Position numbers and translations under genes: made by a program
In this document: one piece after another, positions 22,358 through 32,780 of the stretch
Numbering within the stretch: position 1 is the first letter of the stretch
How the letters are laid out: every line of letters begins with the position of its first letter
The notes under the pieces: generated by a model
The model's database searches: none
Told to the model about the DNA's origin: nothing
Seen by the model: the letters and a program-made list of their open reading frames with translations, nothing else
NCBI RefSeq assembly: GCF_002197985.1
Contig: NZ_NBYK01000010.1
Coordinates: forward strand, 1 to 64,000
Length of the DNA stretch: 64,000 nucleotides
Direction of reading: 5' to 3'
Source of the DNA: Halopseudomonas aestusnigri
Lineage (GTDB): Bacteria; Pseudomonadota; Gammaproteobacteria; Pseudomonadales; Pseudomonadaceae

Positions 22358-25300
22358 ATGCCCGCATCAAAGCTGCTGCTATCTCCTCCATTGACGGCCG
22401 CCACCGGCAACCGCCTGTACTGGTCCGGCCTGCAGGGCGCCGCTCGCGCCCTGGCCATCGCCGAAGGTGCCCAGCAGCACGACGGCCTGAGCCTGGTGAT
22501 CACACCCGACACCGCTGCTGCCGACAGTCTGGAGCAGGAGCTGCGCTTTTTCGCACCACAGCTCCCCGTTATCAGCTTCCCCGACTGGGAAACCCTGCCG
22601 TACGACCGTTTCTCTCCGCACCAGGACATCATCTCCCAGCGCCTTAAAACGCTGTTCCAGCTGCCTCGCATCGGTCAGGGCATCCTTGTTGTACCCATGA
22701 CTACGGTGCTGCACCGGCTGCCGCCGCGTGATTTTCTGGGCGGCTCGGTCCTGCTGCTGGAGATTGGCCAGCAACTGGACATCGACCGGATGCGCATCAA
22801 CCTCGACGCGGCCGGCTACCGCTGCGTCGACACGGTCTACGAACACGGTGACTACGCGGTACGGGGAGCGCTGCTGGATCTCTATCCAATGGGCAGTGCC
22901 CTGCCCTACCGCATCGACCTGCTGGACGACGAGATCGAGACGCTGCGCACCTTTGATCCGGAAACCCAGCGCTCGATAGACAAGGTTGACCGCATACACC
23001 TGCTGCCGGCCAAGGAATTCCCGCTCGACAAGTCGGCGCTGACCGGCTTTCGCGCGCGCTTTCGCGAACGCTTTGAAGTGGATCATCGGCGTTGCCCGCT
23101 GTACATGGACCTCAGCGAAGGCCTTGTTCCGCCAGGCATTGAGTACTATCTGCCGCTGTTCTTCGACGAACTGGCCAGCCTGTTCGACTACCTGCCGGAC
23201 AATACCCGGCTGTTCACCCTGCCCGGCATCGAGCAGAACGCCGAGCACTTCTGGCAGGACGTACGCACCCGCCACAGCGAACAGGGCGTAGACCCAACTC
23301 GCCCGCTGCTGCCGCCAGGCGAACTGTTTCTGCCGGTTGAGGAAGCCTTTGCGCTGCTCAAACAGCATCCGCGCATTGTCTGCCATCAGGATCGTCCTGA
23401 CGAATCGCAGGCCAGCGTATTTGATTGCCCGTTGCCGCCCGACCTGGCGATCGACAATAAACTGGAAAATCCGCTGGCAGCGCTTCAACGCTTCCTGCAG
23501 CAGCACCCGGGCCGCACCCTGTTTGTCGCCGAGACCGCCGGACGCCGCGAAGCCCTGACCGAGCTGCTCGCCCGCATCCAGATCAAACCGGATGACGTCG
23601 ACAGCTGGCCGGCCTTCAGCACCGGCAGCAGCCCCGTCGCCATCACCATCGCGCCGCTCGACCAAGGCATGCTGATCAACAGTGCCGCCGTTGCCCTGAT
23701 TGCCGAAAGCCAGCTGTTCGGCCAGCGTGTCATGCAGCGCCGCCGCCGTGGCAAGGCGACCGATCTCGGCGACGCGGTAATCCGTAACCTGACCGAGCTG
23801 CGCGAAGGCGCGCCGGTGGTTCATATCGACCACGGCGTCGGCCGCTATCGGGGCCTCACCAACCTGACCGTTGAAGATCAGCAGGCCGAGTTTTTGGTGC
23901 TGGAGTACGCCGACGAGGCGACGCTGTACGTGCCGGTCGCCAACCTGCACCTGATTGCCCGCTATTCCGGCAGCGATGACGACAGCGCGCCGCTGCACCG
24001 CCTGGGCTCTGATCAATGGCAGAAGGCGCGGCGCAAGGCCGCCGAGAAGGTTCGCGACGTCGCCGCCGAACTGCTCGACGTATATGCCCGCCGGGCCGCG
24101 CGCCAGGGCTTCAGCTTCGCCGACCCTGAACAGGACTACCAGAGCTTTGCCGACGACTTCCCGTTTGAGGAAACCGCCGACCAGCTGGCCGCCATTGAAG
24201 CGGTATTCAAGGACATGACCAGCCCGCAGCCGATGGACCGCCTGGTCTGCGGCGATGTCGGCTTCGGCAAGACCGAGGTCGCCATGCGCGCGGCCTTCCT
24301 CGCGGTGCACAGCGGCAAGCAGGTCGCGGTCCTGGTGCCGACCACCCTGCTCGCCCAGCAACACTACAACAGCTTCAAGGACCGCTTCGCCAACTGGCCG
24401 GTGCGCGTGGAAGTCATGTCGCGCTTCAAATCCGCCAAGGAAGTCAAAGCCGCGGCCGCCGAGCTGGCCGAGGGCAAGGTCGACATCATGATCGGCACCC
24501 ACAAGCTGCTGCAGGGCGACGTCCAGTTCCAGGATCTCGGCCTGGTGATCATCGACGAAGAGCACCGCTTTGGTGTGCGCCAGAAAGAAGCACTAAAAGC
24601 ACTGCGCAGCGAAGTCGATGTGCTGACCCTGACCGCTACCCCGATCCCGCGCACCCTGAACATGTCGTTTTCCGGCATGCGCGACCTGTCGATCATCGCT
24701 ACACCGCCCGCACGCCGGCTGTCGGTCAAGACCTTCATCATGGTGCAACAGAAACCGGTGGTGAAAGAAGCGATCCTGCGCGAGCTGCTGCGCGGCGGCC
24801 AGGTCTACTATCTGCACAACGACGTCGAGACCATTGAAAAATGCGCCGCCGATCTGGCCGAACTGGTGCCGGAAGCGCGCATTGGCATCAGCCACGGCCA
24901 GATGCCCGAGCGCGCACTGGAACAGGTGATGCGCGATTTCTACCATCGCCGCTTCAATATTCTGGTCACCAGCACCATCATCGAAACCGGCATCGACGTA
25001 CCCAGCGCCAACACCATCATCATTGAGCGCGCCGACAAGTTCGGCCTGGCCCAATTGCATCAGCTGCGCGGGCGCGTTGGCCGCAGCCACCACCAGGCCT
25101 ATGCCTACCTGCTCACTCCGGAAGGCCGAAAGATCACCAGCGACGCAGAGAAACGACTGGAAGCCATCGCCGCAGCCCAGGACCTGGGCGCGGGTTTCAC
25201 TCTGGCCACCCACGACCTCGAAATTCGCGGCGCCGGCGAGCTGCTGGGAGAAGGCCAGAGCGGCCAGATTCAGGCAGTCGGCTTTACCCTGTATATGGAA

Positions 25301-25843
25301 ATGCTCGAACGCGCCGTCAAGGCGATCAAGCAAGGCAAGCAGCCTGAGCTGGAACAACCACTGGGCGGCGGAACCGATATCAATCTGCGCCTGCCGGCGC
25401 TGATTCCCGAAGACTATCTGCCCGACGTGCACGCTCGCCTGATCCTCTACAAGCGCATCGCCAACGCCGCAGACGAGGATGCGCTGAAGGATCTTCAGGT
25501 TGAAATGATCGACCGCTTCGGCCTGCTGCCGGAACCGGTAAAAACCCTGTTCCGGATCACCTCGCTGAAACTGCGTTGCGAGCCGCTGGGCATTACCAAG
25601 ATTGACGTGGGTGCCGAGCATGGCCGTATCGAGTTTGCTGCCGATACCCGCATCGATCCGATGGTGCTGGTGCGCATGATTCAGGACAACCCGCAGCGCT
25701 ATCGACTTGAAGGTGCTACGGTATTTCGCTTCAATTCGCCCATGGGCAATGCCGAGCTACGCCTGAACACGGTCGAAGCCCTGTTTGAGCGCCTCGCCAA
25801 CATCCCGAAAGACACCCCTCAAGGCAAAGGAAAACGCCCATGA
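22358..25843 (+). CDS. mfd: transcription-repair coupling factor
   Basis: Mfd removes RNA polymerase stalled at lesions and recruits UvrA. It is 1161 residues from the ATG at 22358. The UvrB-homology module lies at the N terminus (SFPDWETLPYDRFSPHQDIISQ). The RNAP-interacting domain starts near GAPVVHIDHGVGRYRGL. The translocase has Walker A GDVGFGKTEVAMRAAF, the DEEH box VIIDEEHRFGV, and TATPIPRTLNMS. HQLRGRVGRS is motif VI, and the C-terminal TRCF domain follows. It overlaps the next gene by ATGA. Confidence 0.98.
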   Translation: MPASKLLLSPPLTAATGNRLYWSGLQGAARALAIAEGAQQHDGLSLVITPDTAAADSLEQELRFFAPQLPVISFPDWETLPYDRFSPHQDIISQRLKTLFQLPRIGQGILVVPMTTVLHRLPPRDFLGGSVLLLEIGQQLDIDRMRINLDAAGYRCVDTVYEHGDYAVRGALLDLYPMGSALPYRIDLLDDEIETLRTFDPETQRSIDKVDRIHLLPAKEFPLDKSALTGFRARFRERFEVDHRRCPLYMDLSEGLVPPGIEYYLPLFFDELASLFDYLPDNTRLFTLPGIEQNAEHFWQDVRTRHSEQGVDPTRPLLPPGELFLPVEEAFALLKQHPRIVCHQDRPDESQASVFDCPLPPDLAIDNKLENPLAALQRFLQQHPGRTLFVAETAGRREALTELLARIQIKPDDVDSWPAFSTGSSPVAITIAPLDQGMLINSAAVALIAESQLFGQRVMQRRRRGKATDLGDAVIRNLTELREGAPVVHIDHGVGRYRGLTNLTVEDQQAEFLVLEYADEATLYVPVANLHLIARYSGSDDDSAPLHRLGSDQWQKARRKAAEKVRDVAAELLDVYARRAARQGFSFADPEQDYQSFADDFPFEETADQLAAIEAVFKDMTSPQPMDRLVCGDVGFGKTEVAMRAAFLAVHSGKQVAVLVPTTLLAQQHYNSFKDRFANWPVRVEVMSRFKSAKEVKAAAAELAEGKVDIMIGTHKLLQGDVQFQDLGLVIIDEEHRFGVRQKEALKALRSEVDVLTLTATPIPRTLNMSFSGMRDLSIIATPPARRLSVKTFIMVQQKPVVKEAILRELLRGGQVYYLHNDVETIEKCAADLAELVPEARIGISHGQMPERALEQVMRDFYHRRFNILVTSTIIETGIDVPSANTIIIERADKFGLAQLHQLRGRVGRSHHQAYAYLLTPEGRKITSDAEKRLEAIAAAQDLGAGFTLATHDLEIRGAGELLGEGQSGQIQAVGFTLYMEMLERAVKAIKQGKQPELEQPLGGGTDINLRLPALIPEDYLPDVHARLILYKRIANAADEDALKDLQVEMIDRFGLLPEPVKTLFRITSLKLRCEPLGITKIDVGAEHGRIEFAADTRIDPMVLVRMIQDNPQRYRLEGATVFRFNSPMGNAELRLNTVEALFERLANIPKDTPQGKGKRP

Positions 25844-26406
25844 AACTGCTGAGCAAACTGCTCTCGATTGCCCTGCTGTCCACCTTGGCCGGCTTCTCGC
25901 TGGTGGCCAGCGCCGAAGAGTATCTGGTCGAAGTCGTCTTTTTCGGTCAGCCGTCGGCACCGCTGGTACAGGGCAGCAATCCGGAGCTTGATTGGGAAGT
26001 AGACGCGGTAGATCTGGAAAACACTGCGCGAACCGATGTTCGCGCCATCGACCAGACCCGCTACCGCCTCAGTGACCAGGCCCGCAAGCTGGAGCAGAAC
26101 GGCTATCAGATCTACCTGCATCAGGCATGGTCACAACCACTGGATAACGACCTGGTCGTCGCCCTGCACCGCGGCAATCCAGAAAACGGGGTTTATCCGA
26201 TTCAGGGGCTGGTTAACCTGCGCCAGGCAACCCTGACCGAACTGAAGGTGGCGTTCTGGCGCAACCGCTCAGCGGCGGAACTGCAACTGCAGTCCGAGAC
26301 GCCACTGATTTCCGAGTTCCTGCATCAAACCCGCGCTTTGCGCCCGGGTGAAGTTCATTACCTGGACCATCAGAGCCTTGGCATGCTGGTCACCATCAGC
26401 CGCTGA
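25840..26406 (+). CDS. CsiV family exported protein
   Basis: This is a 188-residue protein with a signal peptide (MKLLSKLLSIALLSTLAGFSLVASA). The mature part has the CsiV pattern: YLVEVVFFGQ near its start, KLEQNGYQIYLHQAW in the middle and LRPGEVHYLDHQSLGMLVTI at the C terminus. Vibrio CsiV binds peptidoglycan and supports growth with D-amino acids by activating LpoA/PBP1a; a similar cell-wall role here is inference. It is translationally coupled to mfd through an ATGA overlap. It ends against a GC-rich hairpin with mtnP. Confidence 0.82.
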   Translation: MKLLSKLLSIALLSTLAGFSLVASAEEYLVEVVFFGQPSAPLVQGSNPELDWEVDAVDLENTARTDVRAIDQTRYRLSDQARKLEQNGYQIYLHQAWSQPLDNDLVVALHRGNPENGVYPIQGLVNLRQATLTELKVAFWRNRSAAELQLQSETPLISEFLHQTRALRPGEVHYLDHQSLGMLVTISR

Positions 26407-26414
26407 TCACCTCA

Positions 26415-28336
<1,922 letters not shown>

Positions 28337-28340
<4 letters not shown>

Positions 28341-29323
28341 ACCAGATCAAACTCCCTCAACAAGGAAACAGCCTGACGCCATTCAGGCGTCGCATGGTAA
28401 TCGGCACCGGCCGGCTTGAGCGTCAGCATGCGAGCGATGCGCGCCGGGCATTGCAAGCCTTGCTTCTGCGCGTGCACCAGCCCTTCTTCCGCCGCCGCAC
28501 GATCATTGCAGATCAGCAGCATGTCGCACCCCGCCGCCTGCGCCGCGTCAATCCGCTCCGCCATACCGCCGACCGCATGCGCACCGGCCATGGTCAGGTC
28601 ATCACTGAAAATGACGCCATCAAAACCCAGCTCTGCGCGCAGGATGTCCTGCAGCCAGCGGATGGAAAACCCGGCAGGCAAAGGGTCGACCCGAGAATAC
28701 ACAACGTGCGCCGGCATGATGCCGTCCAGCTTGCCGGCAAGCGCCGCAAAGGGCACCAGATCGCTCTGGCGAATATCCTCCAGTGACCGGTCATCTACCG
28801 GCAGCGCAAAGTGCGAATCCGCCTCGGCCCAGCCGTGGCCAGGGAAATGCTTGCCGGTGGCCGCCATACCCGCCGCGTGCAGACCATCAATGTAGGCACT
28901 GGCGAGACGCGCCACGCGATCAGGATCGCCGCCCAGCGAGCGGTTACCGATCACCTGGCTACGACCGTAATCAAGATCAAGAACCGGCGCAAAGCTGATA
29001 TCGATACCACAGGCCAGCATCTCGGTCGCCATTACCCAGGCAGCAGCCCGGGCCACCGCGTCAACGTGGGCGTCATCCACCGCAGCGACGTCAGCCAGCG
29101 CGGGCAGCCTGAGTACGTCACGGCGCAGGCGCTGAACGCGCCCGCCTTCCTGGTCTATCGCAATCAGCATGTCCGGGCGCTCCTTGCGGATGGCCCTCAC
29201 CAGCTCGGCGACCTGGCGCGGCGATTCTGTATTGCGCGCAAACAAGATCAAGCCGGCGACTTCCGGCTGACGCAACAACTGCCTGTCCTCTGCTTCCAGC
29301 CACAGGCCAGGCAGATCCAGCAT
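28337..29323 (-). CDS. nagZ: beta-N-acetylhexosaminidase
   Basis: NagZ is a cytoplasmic family-3 glycosidase that removes GlcNAc from 1,6-anhydro-muropeptides during cell-wall recycling. The chosen ATG at 29323 gives 328 residues (MLDLPGLWLEAEDRQLL), the typical family start; the longer frame upstream overlaps the transpeptidase gene. Landmarks are IAIDQEGGRVQRLR, GKHFPGHGWAEADSH (KHFPGHG with the His/Asp dyad loop) and FSDDLTMAGAHAVGG with the catalytic Asp nucleophile. Its products can influence AmpC induction in pseudomonads. Confidence 0.96.
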
Positions 29324-29372
29324 CAAGGCACCCTGTTTCAATATTGCTTCTCCTGAAAACGACAGCGCATCA

Positions 29373-29861
29373 TCACTGCGCGTCAATCTGAACGCTACAA
29401 CCGACCGGCGTACGTTCGAACAGTTCCAGCATGTCGGCATTACGCAGACGAATGCAGCCATGGGACAGCGGCGCACCCATCGGCTGATCGTCGCCGGTAC
29501 CATGCAGATAGATATAGCGGCGCTGAGAATCAACCCGGCCACCGCGGTTGAATCCGACCTGCTCACCGCAGAGCCAGAGAATTCGGGTCAGAATCCAGTC
29601 ACGCTCGGGAAATTGCTCCGCCAGCGCCCGGGTCCACACCTCCCCGGTGGGACGCCGGCCGATGAACACGGCCCCCAGCGGCTGACCATCGCCGATTCGT
29701 GCGCGCACCCGATGGGCGCCGCGCGGCGTGCAACCGGAGCCTTCCTGCTCGCCAGGGCCATTAAGCGCTGTGGATACGGCATAACGACAGACAACCTCGC
29801 CAGCGCAGAAGCCAACCAGGGTCTGATCGTTCAGGGAAATATGAATATGATCGAGCTGCAT
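29373..29861 (-). CDS. L,D-transpeptidase family protein (YkuD)
   Basis: This is a 162-residue YkuD-domain protein. The active-site motif is IYLHGTGDDQPMGAPLSHG followed by CIRLRN, with His, Gly and catalytic Cys in place. No signal peptide is evident from the ATG at 29861, which has a strong GGAGGTGAC ribosome site. A cytoplasmic or atypically exported enzyme is therefore possible; the family usually cross-links or anchors peptidoglycan in the periplasm. It is about 50 bp upstream of nagZ on the same strand, which ties it to cell-wall metabolism. Confidence 0.88.
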   Translation of the reverse strand: MQLDHIHISLNDQTLVGFCAGEVVCRYAVSTALNGPGEQEGSGCTPRGAHRVRARIGDGQPLGAVFIGRRPTGEVWTRALAEQFPERDWILTRILWLCGEQVGFNRGGRVDSQRRYIYLHGTGDDQPMGAPLSHGCIRLRNADMLELFERTPVGCSVQIDAQ

Positions 29862-29917
29862 GTCACCTCCAGCGCTGCGCACACCTTAGCGGACAGCGCA
29901 GCGGAGGTAAATGCAGG

Positions 29918-30586
29918 TTACAGCGCCATCGCCTCGGGCCGGCTCAACGTCGCGCTCTCGGCGCGCATTCCGGCCGCCAGGAACGGAACCATCAGCCGCA
30001 ACACATCGTCGACCGGACGCGGCTCGCCCAGCTCCGCCTCCGCAATCGCACGCAGCGCCTTCATACTGGACATGGTGAAGGCCGCGCTGCCGAGCATAAA
30101 GTGAACGCGCCAGAACAGCTCCTGCGGAGGGATGCCCGGCACAGCACTGACCAGAAGCTGCATATAACGCTGAAATACCTTGCCATACACCTCGCTGAGG
30201 TATTTGCGCAGATGGCCCTGGCTCTGGTTGAATGCGAGCCCTAGCAACCGCATGAAGGTTGAGAGGTCATGGCCGTTGCGCGGCTTCACTGCCAGCGCCT
30301 GCTGAACCAGCATTTCGAGCAGAACCTCAAGACTGGGTGGCGCGCCCTTGTCACGCGACTCGCGCAGATCCAGTTCCTTCTCAAGGCTGCTGACGAAGGG
30401 GTCCAGGAACCGGACGAATACGGCCTGAATCAATGCCTTCTTTGAGCCAAAATGGTAGTTGACCGCGGCCAGATTGACGCCTGCCTTGCTGGTAATCAGG
30501 CGTAGAGAGGTTTCCGCGAAACCCTTTTCGGCAAAAAGCTGTTCTGCGGCGTCAAGTATTCGCTTGACCGTGTCGGACTGCGCCAT
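29918..30586 (-). CDS. psrA: TetR-family fatty-acid-responsive regulator PsrA
   Basis: This is a 222-residue TetR regulator from the ATG at 30586 (MAQSDTVKRILDAAEQLFAEKGFAETSLRLI). The HTH lies at about residues 28-47 (SKAGVNLAAVNYHFGSKKAL), followed by a long all-helical ligand domain. In Pseudomonas, PsrA represses its own gene and fadBA, activates rpoS, and releases DNA on binding long-chain fatty acids. Identity is supported by position next to lexA-sulA and by two matching operators in its own promoter. GGGGGAG precedes the ATG. Confidence 0.93.
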   Translation of the reverse strand: MAQSDTVKRILDAAEQLFAEKGFAETSLRLITSKAGVNLAAVNYHFGSKKALIQAVFVRFLDPFVSSLEKELDLRESRDKGAPPSLEVLLEMLVQQALAVKPRNGHDLSTFMRLLGLAFNQSQGHLRKYLSEVYGKVFQRYMQLLVSAVPGIPPQELFWRVHFMLGSAAFTMSSMKALRAIAEAELGEPRPVDDVLRLMVPFLAAGMRAESATLSRPEAMAL

Positions 30587-30604
30587 GCGCTCCCCCAAGT
30601 GAGG

Positions 30605-30649
30605 CAAACATTCGTTTCAAACATACGTTTAAAACGATTTTAGTGTCAA
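30605..30649 (-). promoter_or_regulatory. psrA promoter with tandem PsrA boxes
   Basis: On the minus strand TTGACA (30644-30649) and TATGTT (30620-30625) are separated by 18 bp. Two boxes of the known (G/C)AAAC-N2-4-GTTT(G/C) form overlap and follow the -10: CAAAC-N4-GTTTC at 30605-30618 and CAAAC-N4-GTTTA at 30618-30631. They share one base. The layout predicts tight autorepression. Confidence 0.85.
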
Positions 30650-30727
30650 CCCCAGACTACCTCCCTGCCCACGTAAATCCCATCCTCCCTTTGGCAAACC
30701 GGTGAACAGCGACACGAAAATTAGGGG

Positions 30728-30779
30728 TTGCCGGAGCAAAACAACTGTATATAATCTCAGTTACTGGATAAAAACACAG
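30728..30779 (+). promoter_or_regulatory. lexA-sulA promoter with two LexA boxes
   Basis: TTGCCG (30728-30733) and a perfect TATAAT (30750-30755) lie 16 bp apart. LexA boxes of the CTG-N10-CAG form are at 30745-30760 (covering the -10) and 30764-30779 (covering the start site). They are 19 bp apart from start to start, so two LexA dimers would sit on nearly the same face of the helix. Confidence 0.95.
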
Positions 30780-30789
30780 GCAACCCGCC

Positions 30790-31398
30790 ATGCAGAAACT
30801 TACCGCGCGACAACAGCAGGTTCTGGCGTTCATCAAGGAATACATGGACAGCAACGGCTACCCGCCGACGCGCGTCGATATTGCCAAGACTCTGGGCTTC
30901 AAGTCGCCCAACGCAGCCGAAGACCATCTGCGCGCCCTGGCCCGCAAGGGTGCTATCGAGATGATCCCGGGCGCCTCGCGCGGTATTCGCCTGCCGGAGT
31001 CGGATAGCGAAGCCAGTGATGACCAGCTTCCGGTGATCGGTCGAGTGGCAGCCGGTGCGCCGATTCTGGCGCTTGAAAATATCGAAGACCATTGCCGTAT
31101 CTCCCCAGACTTTTTCACCCCCCGCGCCGACTACCTGCTGCGGGTACATGGGGAAAGCATGAAAGATATCGGCATCATGGACGGCGACCTGCTGGCAGTA
31201 CACCGCACCAGCGAAGCCCGTAATGGGCAGGTCGTAGTGGCCCGCATAGGAGAGGAAGTCACGGTAAAACGCTTTCAGCGCCAGGGCCGCAAGGTTTCGC
31301 TGATGGCAGAAAACCCGGACTTCAGGCCGATTGAGATCGACCTTGCAGAACAGGAACTTACCATTGAAGGTTTAAGCGTCGGAGTTATCCGCCGCTGA
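30790..31398 (+). CDS. lexA: SOS repressor LexA
   Basis: LexA is a 202-residue repressor-protease. The winged HTH occupies residues 1-65 ([29 protein letters not shown]). The self-cleavage site is Ala88-Gly89 in [10 protein letters not shown], and the catalytic dyad is Ser123 (HGESMKDIG) with Lys160 (EVTVKRF). RecA filaments trigger cleavage after DNA damage. Two boxes in its own promoter give autoregulation. It is followed 10 bp later by sulA, so both respond together. Confidence 0.98.
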   Translation: MQKLTARQQQVLAFIKEYMDSNGYPPTRVDIAKTLGFKSPNAAEDHLRALARKGAIEMIPGASRGIRLPESDSEASDDQLPVIGRVAAGAPILALENIEDHCRISPDFFTPRADYLLRVHGESMKDIGIMDGDLLAVHRTSEARNGQVVVARIGEEVTVKRFQRQGRKVSLMAENPDFRPIEIDLAEQELTIEGLSVGVIRR

Positions 31399-31408
31399 GG
31401 AGCTGATC

Positions 31409-31897
31409 ATGCAGTACGCCCGCACCGAGCAACAGACCCTGACACAGACCGACCTGTTTCACAACGCCCTGATGGCAACACGCCTGAAGCACCGTGCCTT
31501 TACGCAGCCAGCACAGGCACTGCCGCAGGATGATGAACAGGATGGCAGTTACAGCGAGATGACCCTGCAAGGCAGCGCCCGCCAGTGCCTGCAATGGCTG
31601 GCGCCGGTACTGCGCGAACTGAGTCAGAAAGACAGCCGGCGCTGGCTTACCCTGATCGACCCGCCCGCTGCACTCAGCCAGCAATGGCTTCGCGGCGCCA
31701 ACCTTGATCCTCAACGCATCATGATCGTGCGCTCCAAGGCCGGCATGGACAGCCTCAAACTCTGCTGCGACCTGCTCAGGATGGGCGGCAGCCATACCGT
31801 TGTCAGCTGGCTTGATCACGACAGCTGCATTGCCCCGCGCCTGGAACGAGCGGCCCAGGCCGGCCGCTGCCACAGCCTGAACGTCCATCTGGGCTGA
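31409..31897 (+). CDS. sulA: SOS cell-division inhibitor SulA
   Basis: This is a 162-residue SulA family protein; the C-terminal half RWLTLIDPPAALSQQWLRGANLDPQRIMIV followed by SCIAPRLERAAQAG is the conserved FtsZ-binding region. SulA blocks FtsZ polymerisation during the SOS response. It lies 10 bp behind lexA with GAGGAG before the ATG and has no promoter of its own, so it depends on the LexA-controlled promoter. A terminator follows within 15 bp. Confidence 0.93.
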   Translation: MQYARTEQQTLTQTDLFHNALMATRLKHRAFTQPAQALPQDDEQDGSYSEMTLQGSARQCLQWLAPVLRELSQKDSRRWLTLIDPPAALSQQWLRGANLDPQRIMIVRSKAGMDSLKLCCDLLRMGGSHTVVSWLDHDSCIAPRLERAAQAGRCHSLNVHLG

Positions 31898-31910
31898 AAA
31901 CAGATACAAA

Positions 31911-31935
31911 AAAGGCCAGCTCAATGCTGGCCTTT
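31911..31935. terminator. bidirectional terminator after sulA
   Basis: AAAGGCCAGC pairs with GCTGGCCTTT around a TCAAT loop between the convergent sulA and the 80-residue protein gene. The T tract on the plus strand is short (three). Confidence 0.85.
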
Positions 31936-31953
31936 GAACTATCGCGGTTCCGA

Positions 31954-32196
31954 TTAATGCAGGACACGGCTTTCAGGGATGGCGTCACCGTCGTCATCCT
32001 CATCCATCATCTGGCCAGCGGCCTGCATGCCGGCACTGATCATTGCCTTGGCTACTTCAATATAGCTTTCCTGCAAATATTCGCGCGCATCGCGGGAAAA
32101 CTCGATCACCACCAACGGCTCACCCTCTTCGTCGGAACGGCGCAGAGCAACCTTGCCATTGGCGAGCTCGACGATTTCAAGGAAGGGTGAAGGCAT
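31954..32196 (-). CDS. conserved small acidic protein
   Basis: This is an 80-residue protein, MPSPFLEIVELANGKVALRRSD at the start and an acidic tail (MMDEDDDGD). The middle, VVIEFSRDAREYLQESYIEVAKAMISAG, is predicted helical. I recall an uncharacterised orthologue in the same place in P. aeruginosa, between sulA and topA. No function can be stated. The ATG at 32196 has AGGAGA 7 nt upstream; the longer frame begins within untranslated sequence. It is transcribed away from DUF6586 with a 70-bp gap. Confidence 0.8.
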   Translation of the reverse strand: MPSPFLEIVELANGKVALRRSDEEGEPLVVIEFSRDAREYLQESYIEVAKAMISAGMQAAGQMMDEDDDGDAIPESRVLH

Positions 32197-32268
32197 TGCG
32201 GATATCTCCTGTCTGAACTGCGCGCAGTGTAACACAGCGCCGTACTCACAGCATCCGCGATACCGCCT

Positions 32269-32769
32269 TCACCATTCCTGCATGCCGTCGCGATAGGCAC
32301 GCACGCGACGGGAAACCTCCTGCAGGGCCTCCTCGGCTTGCACGCTGGTCCACTCAGTGACGGGCGTGGCACTGGTGGCAATCAGCGAGTTGGTCGAGTT
32401 GTCGATCGGCTGCGGCGGTGCCTGCAATCGCTGCCAGGCGGCAATAACACCGGCCAGCCAGGTGCCAGCGCTGTCGGCCAGCTCGGTGAGTTCCGCCAGC
32501 TCAGGACCGGGAAAACGACTTACCACCGCGGGCACCAGCACCGACTCGACCTGACGCGCATCAACCAGCGGCCAGCGGTACCGGTCTGCCACCTCATGAA
32601 TCAGCGCCAATACGCCCCGGTAGAGGTGAAATACCGCATGCTCACGATGATACTGCGCCTGCGTCAGCGCATCGATCGCGTCGCTCTGCTCTGCCTGCTG
32701 CCAGGACTCGATCGCACGGCGGGCAAAATACAGCGCCTGATTGGTGCGGGTATAGACTTCATTAGCCAT
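32269..32769 (-). CDS. DUF6586 family protein
   Basis: This is a 166-residue cytoplasmic, mainly helical protein, beginning MANEVYTRTNQALYFARRAIESWQQAEQ and containing REHAVFHLYRGVLALIHEVADRY. It matches the pseudomonad DUF6586 group found directly downstream of topA. No catalytic motif is seen and its function is unknown. It starts 11 bp after the topA stop, which suggests co-transcription with topoisomerase I. Confidence 0.8.
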   Translation of the reverse strand: MANEVYTRTNQALYFARRAIESWQQAEQSDAIDALTQAQYHREHAVFHLYRGVLALIHEVADRYRWPLVDARQVESVLVPAVVSRFPGPELAELTELADSAGTWLAGVIAAWQRLQAPPQPIDNSTNSLIATSATPVTEWTSVQAEEALQEVSRRVRAYRDGMQEW

Positions 32770-32780
32770 GGTTGCCTGCC

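Noticed and set aside
22379-24565. 728-codon minus-strand open frame opposite mfd
   Set aside because: It is a mirror of the Mfd frame with no recognisable motif or ribosome site. Mfd is certain on the plus strand.
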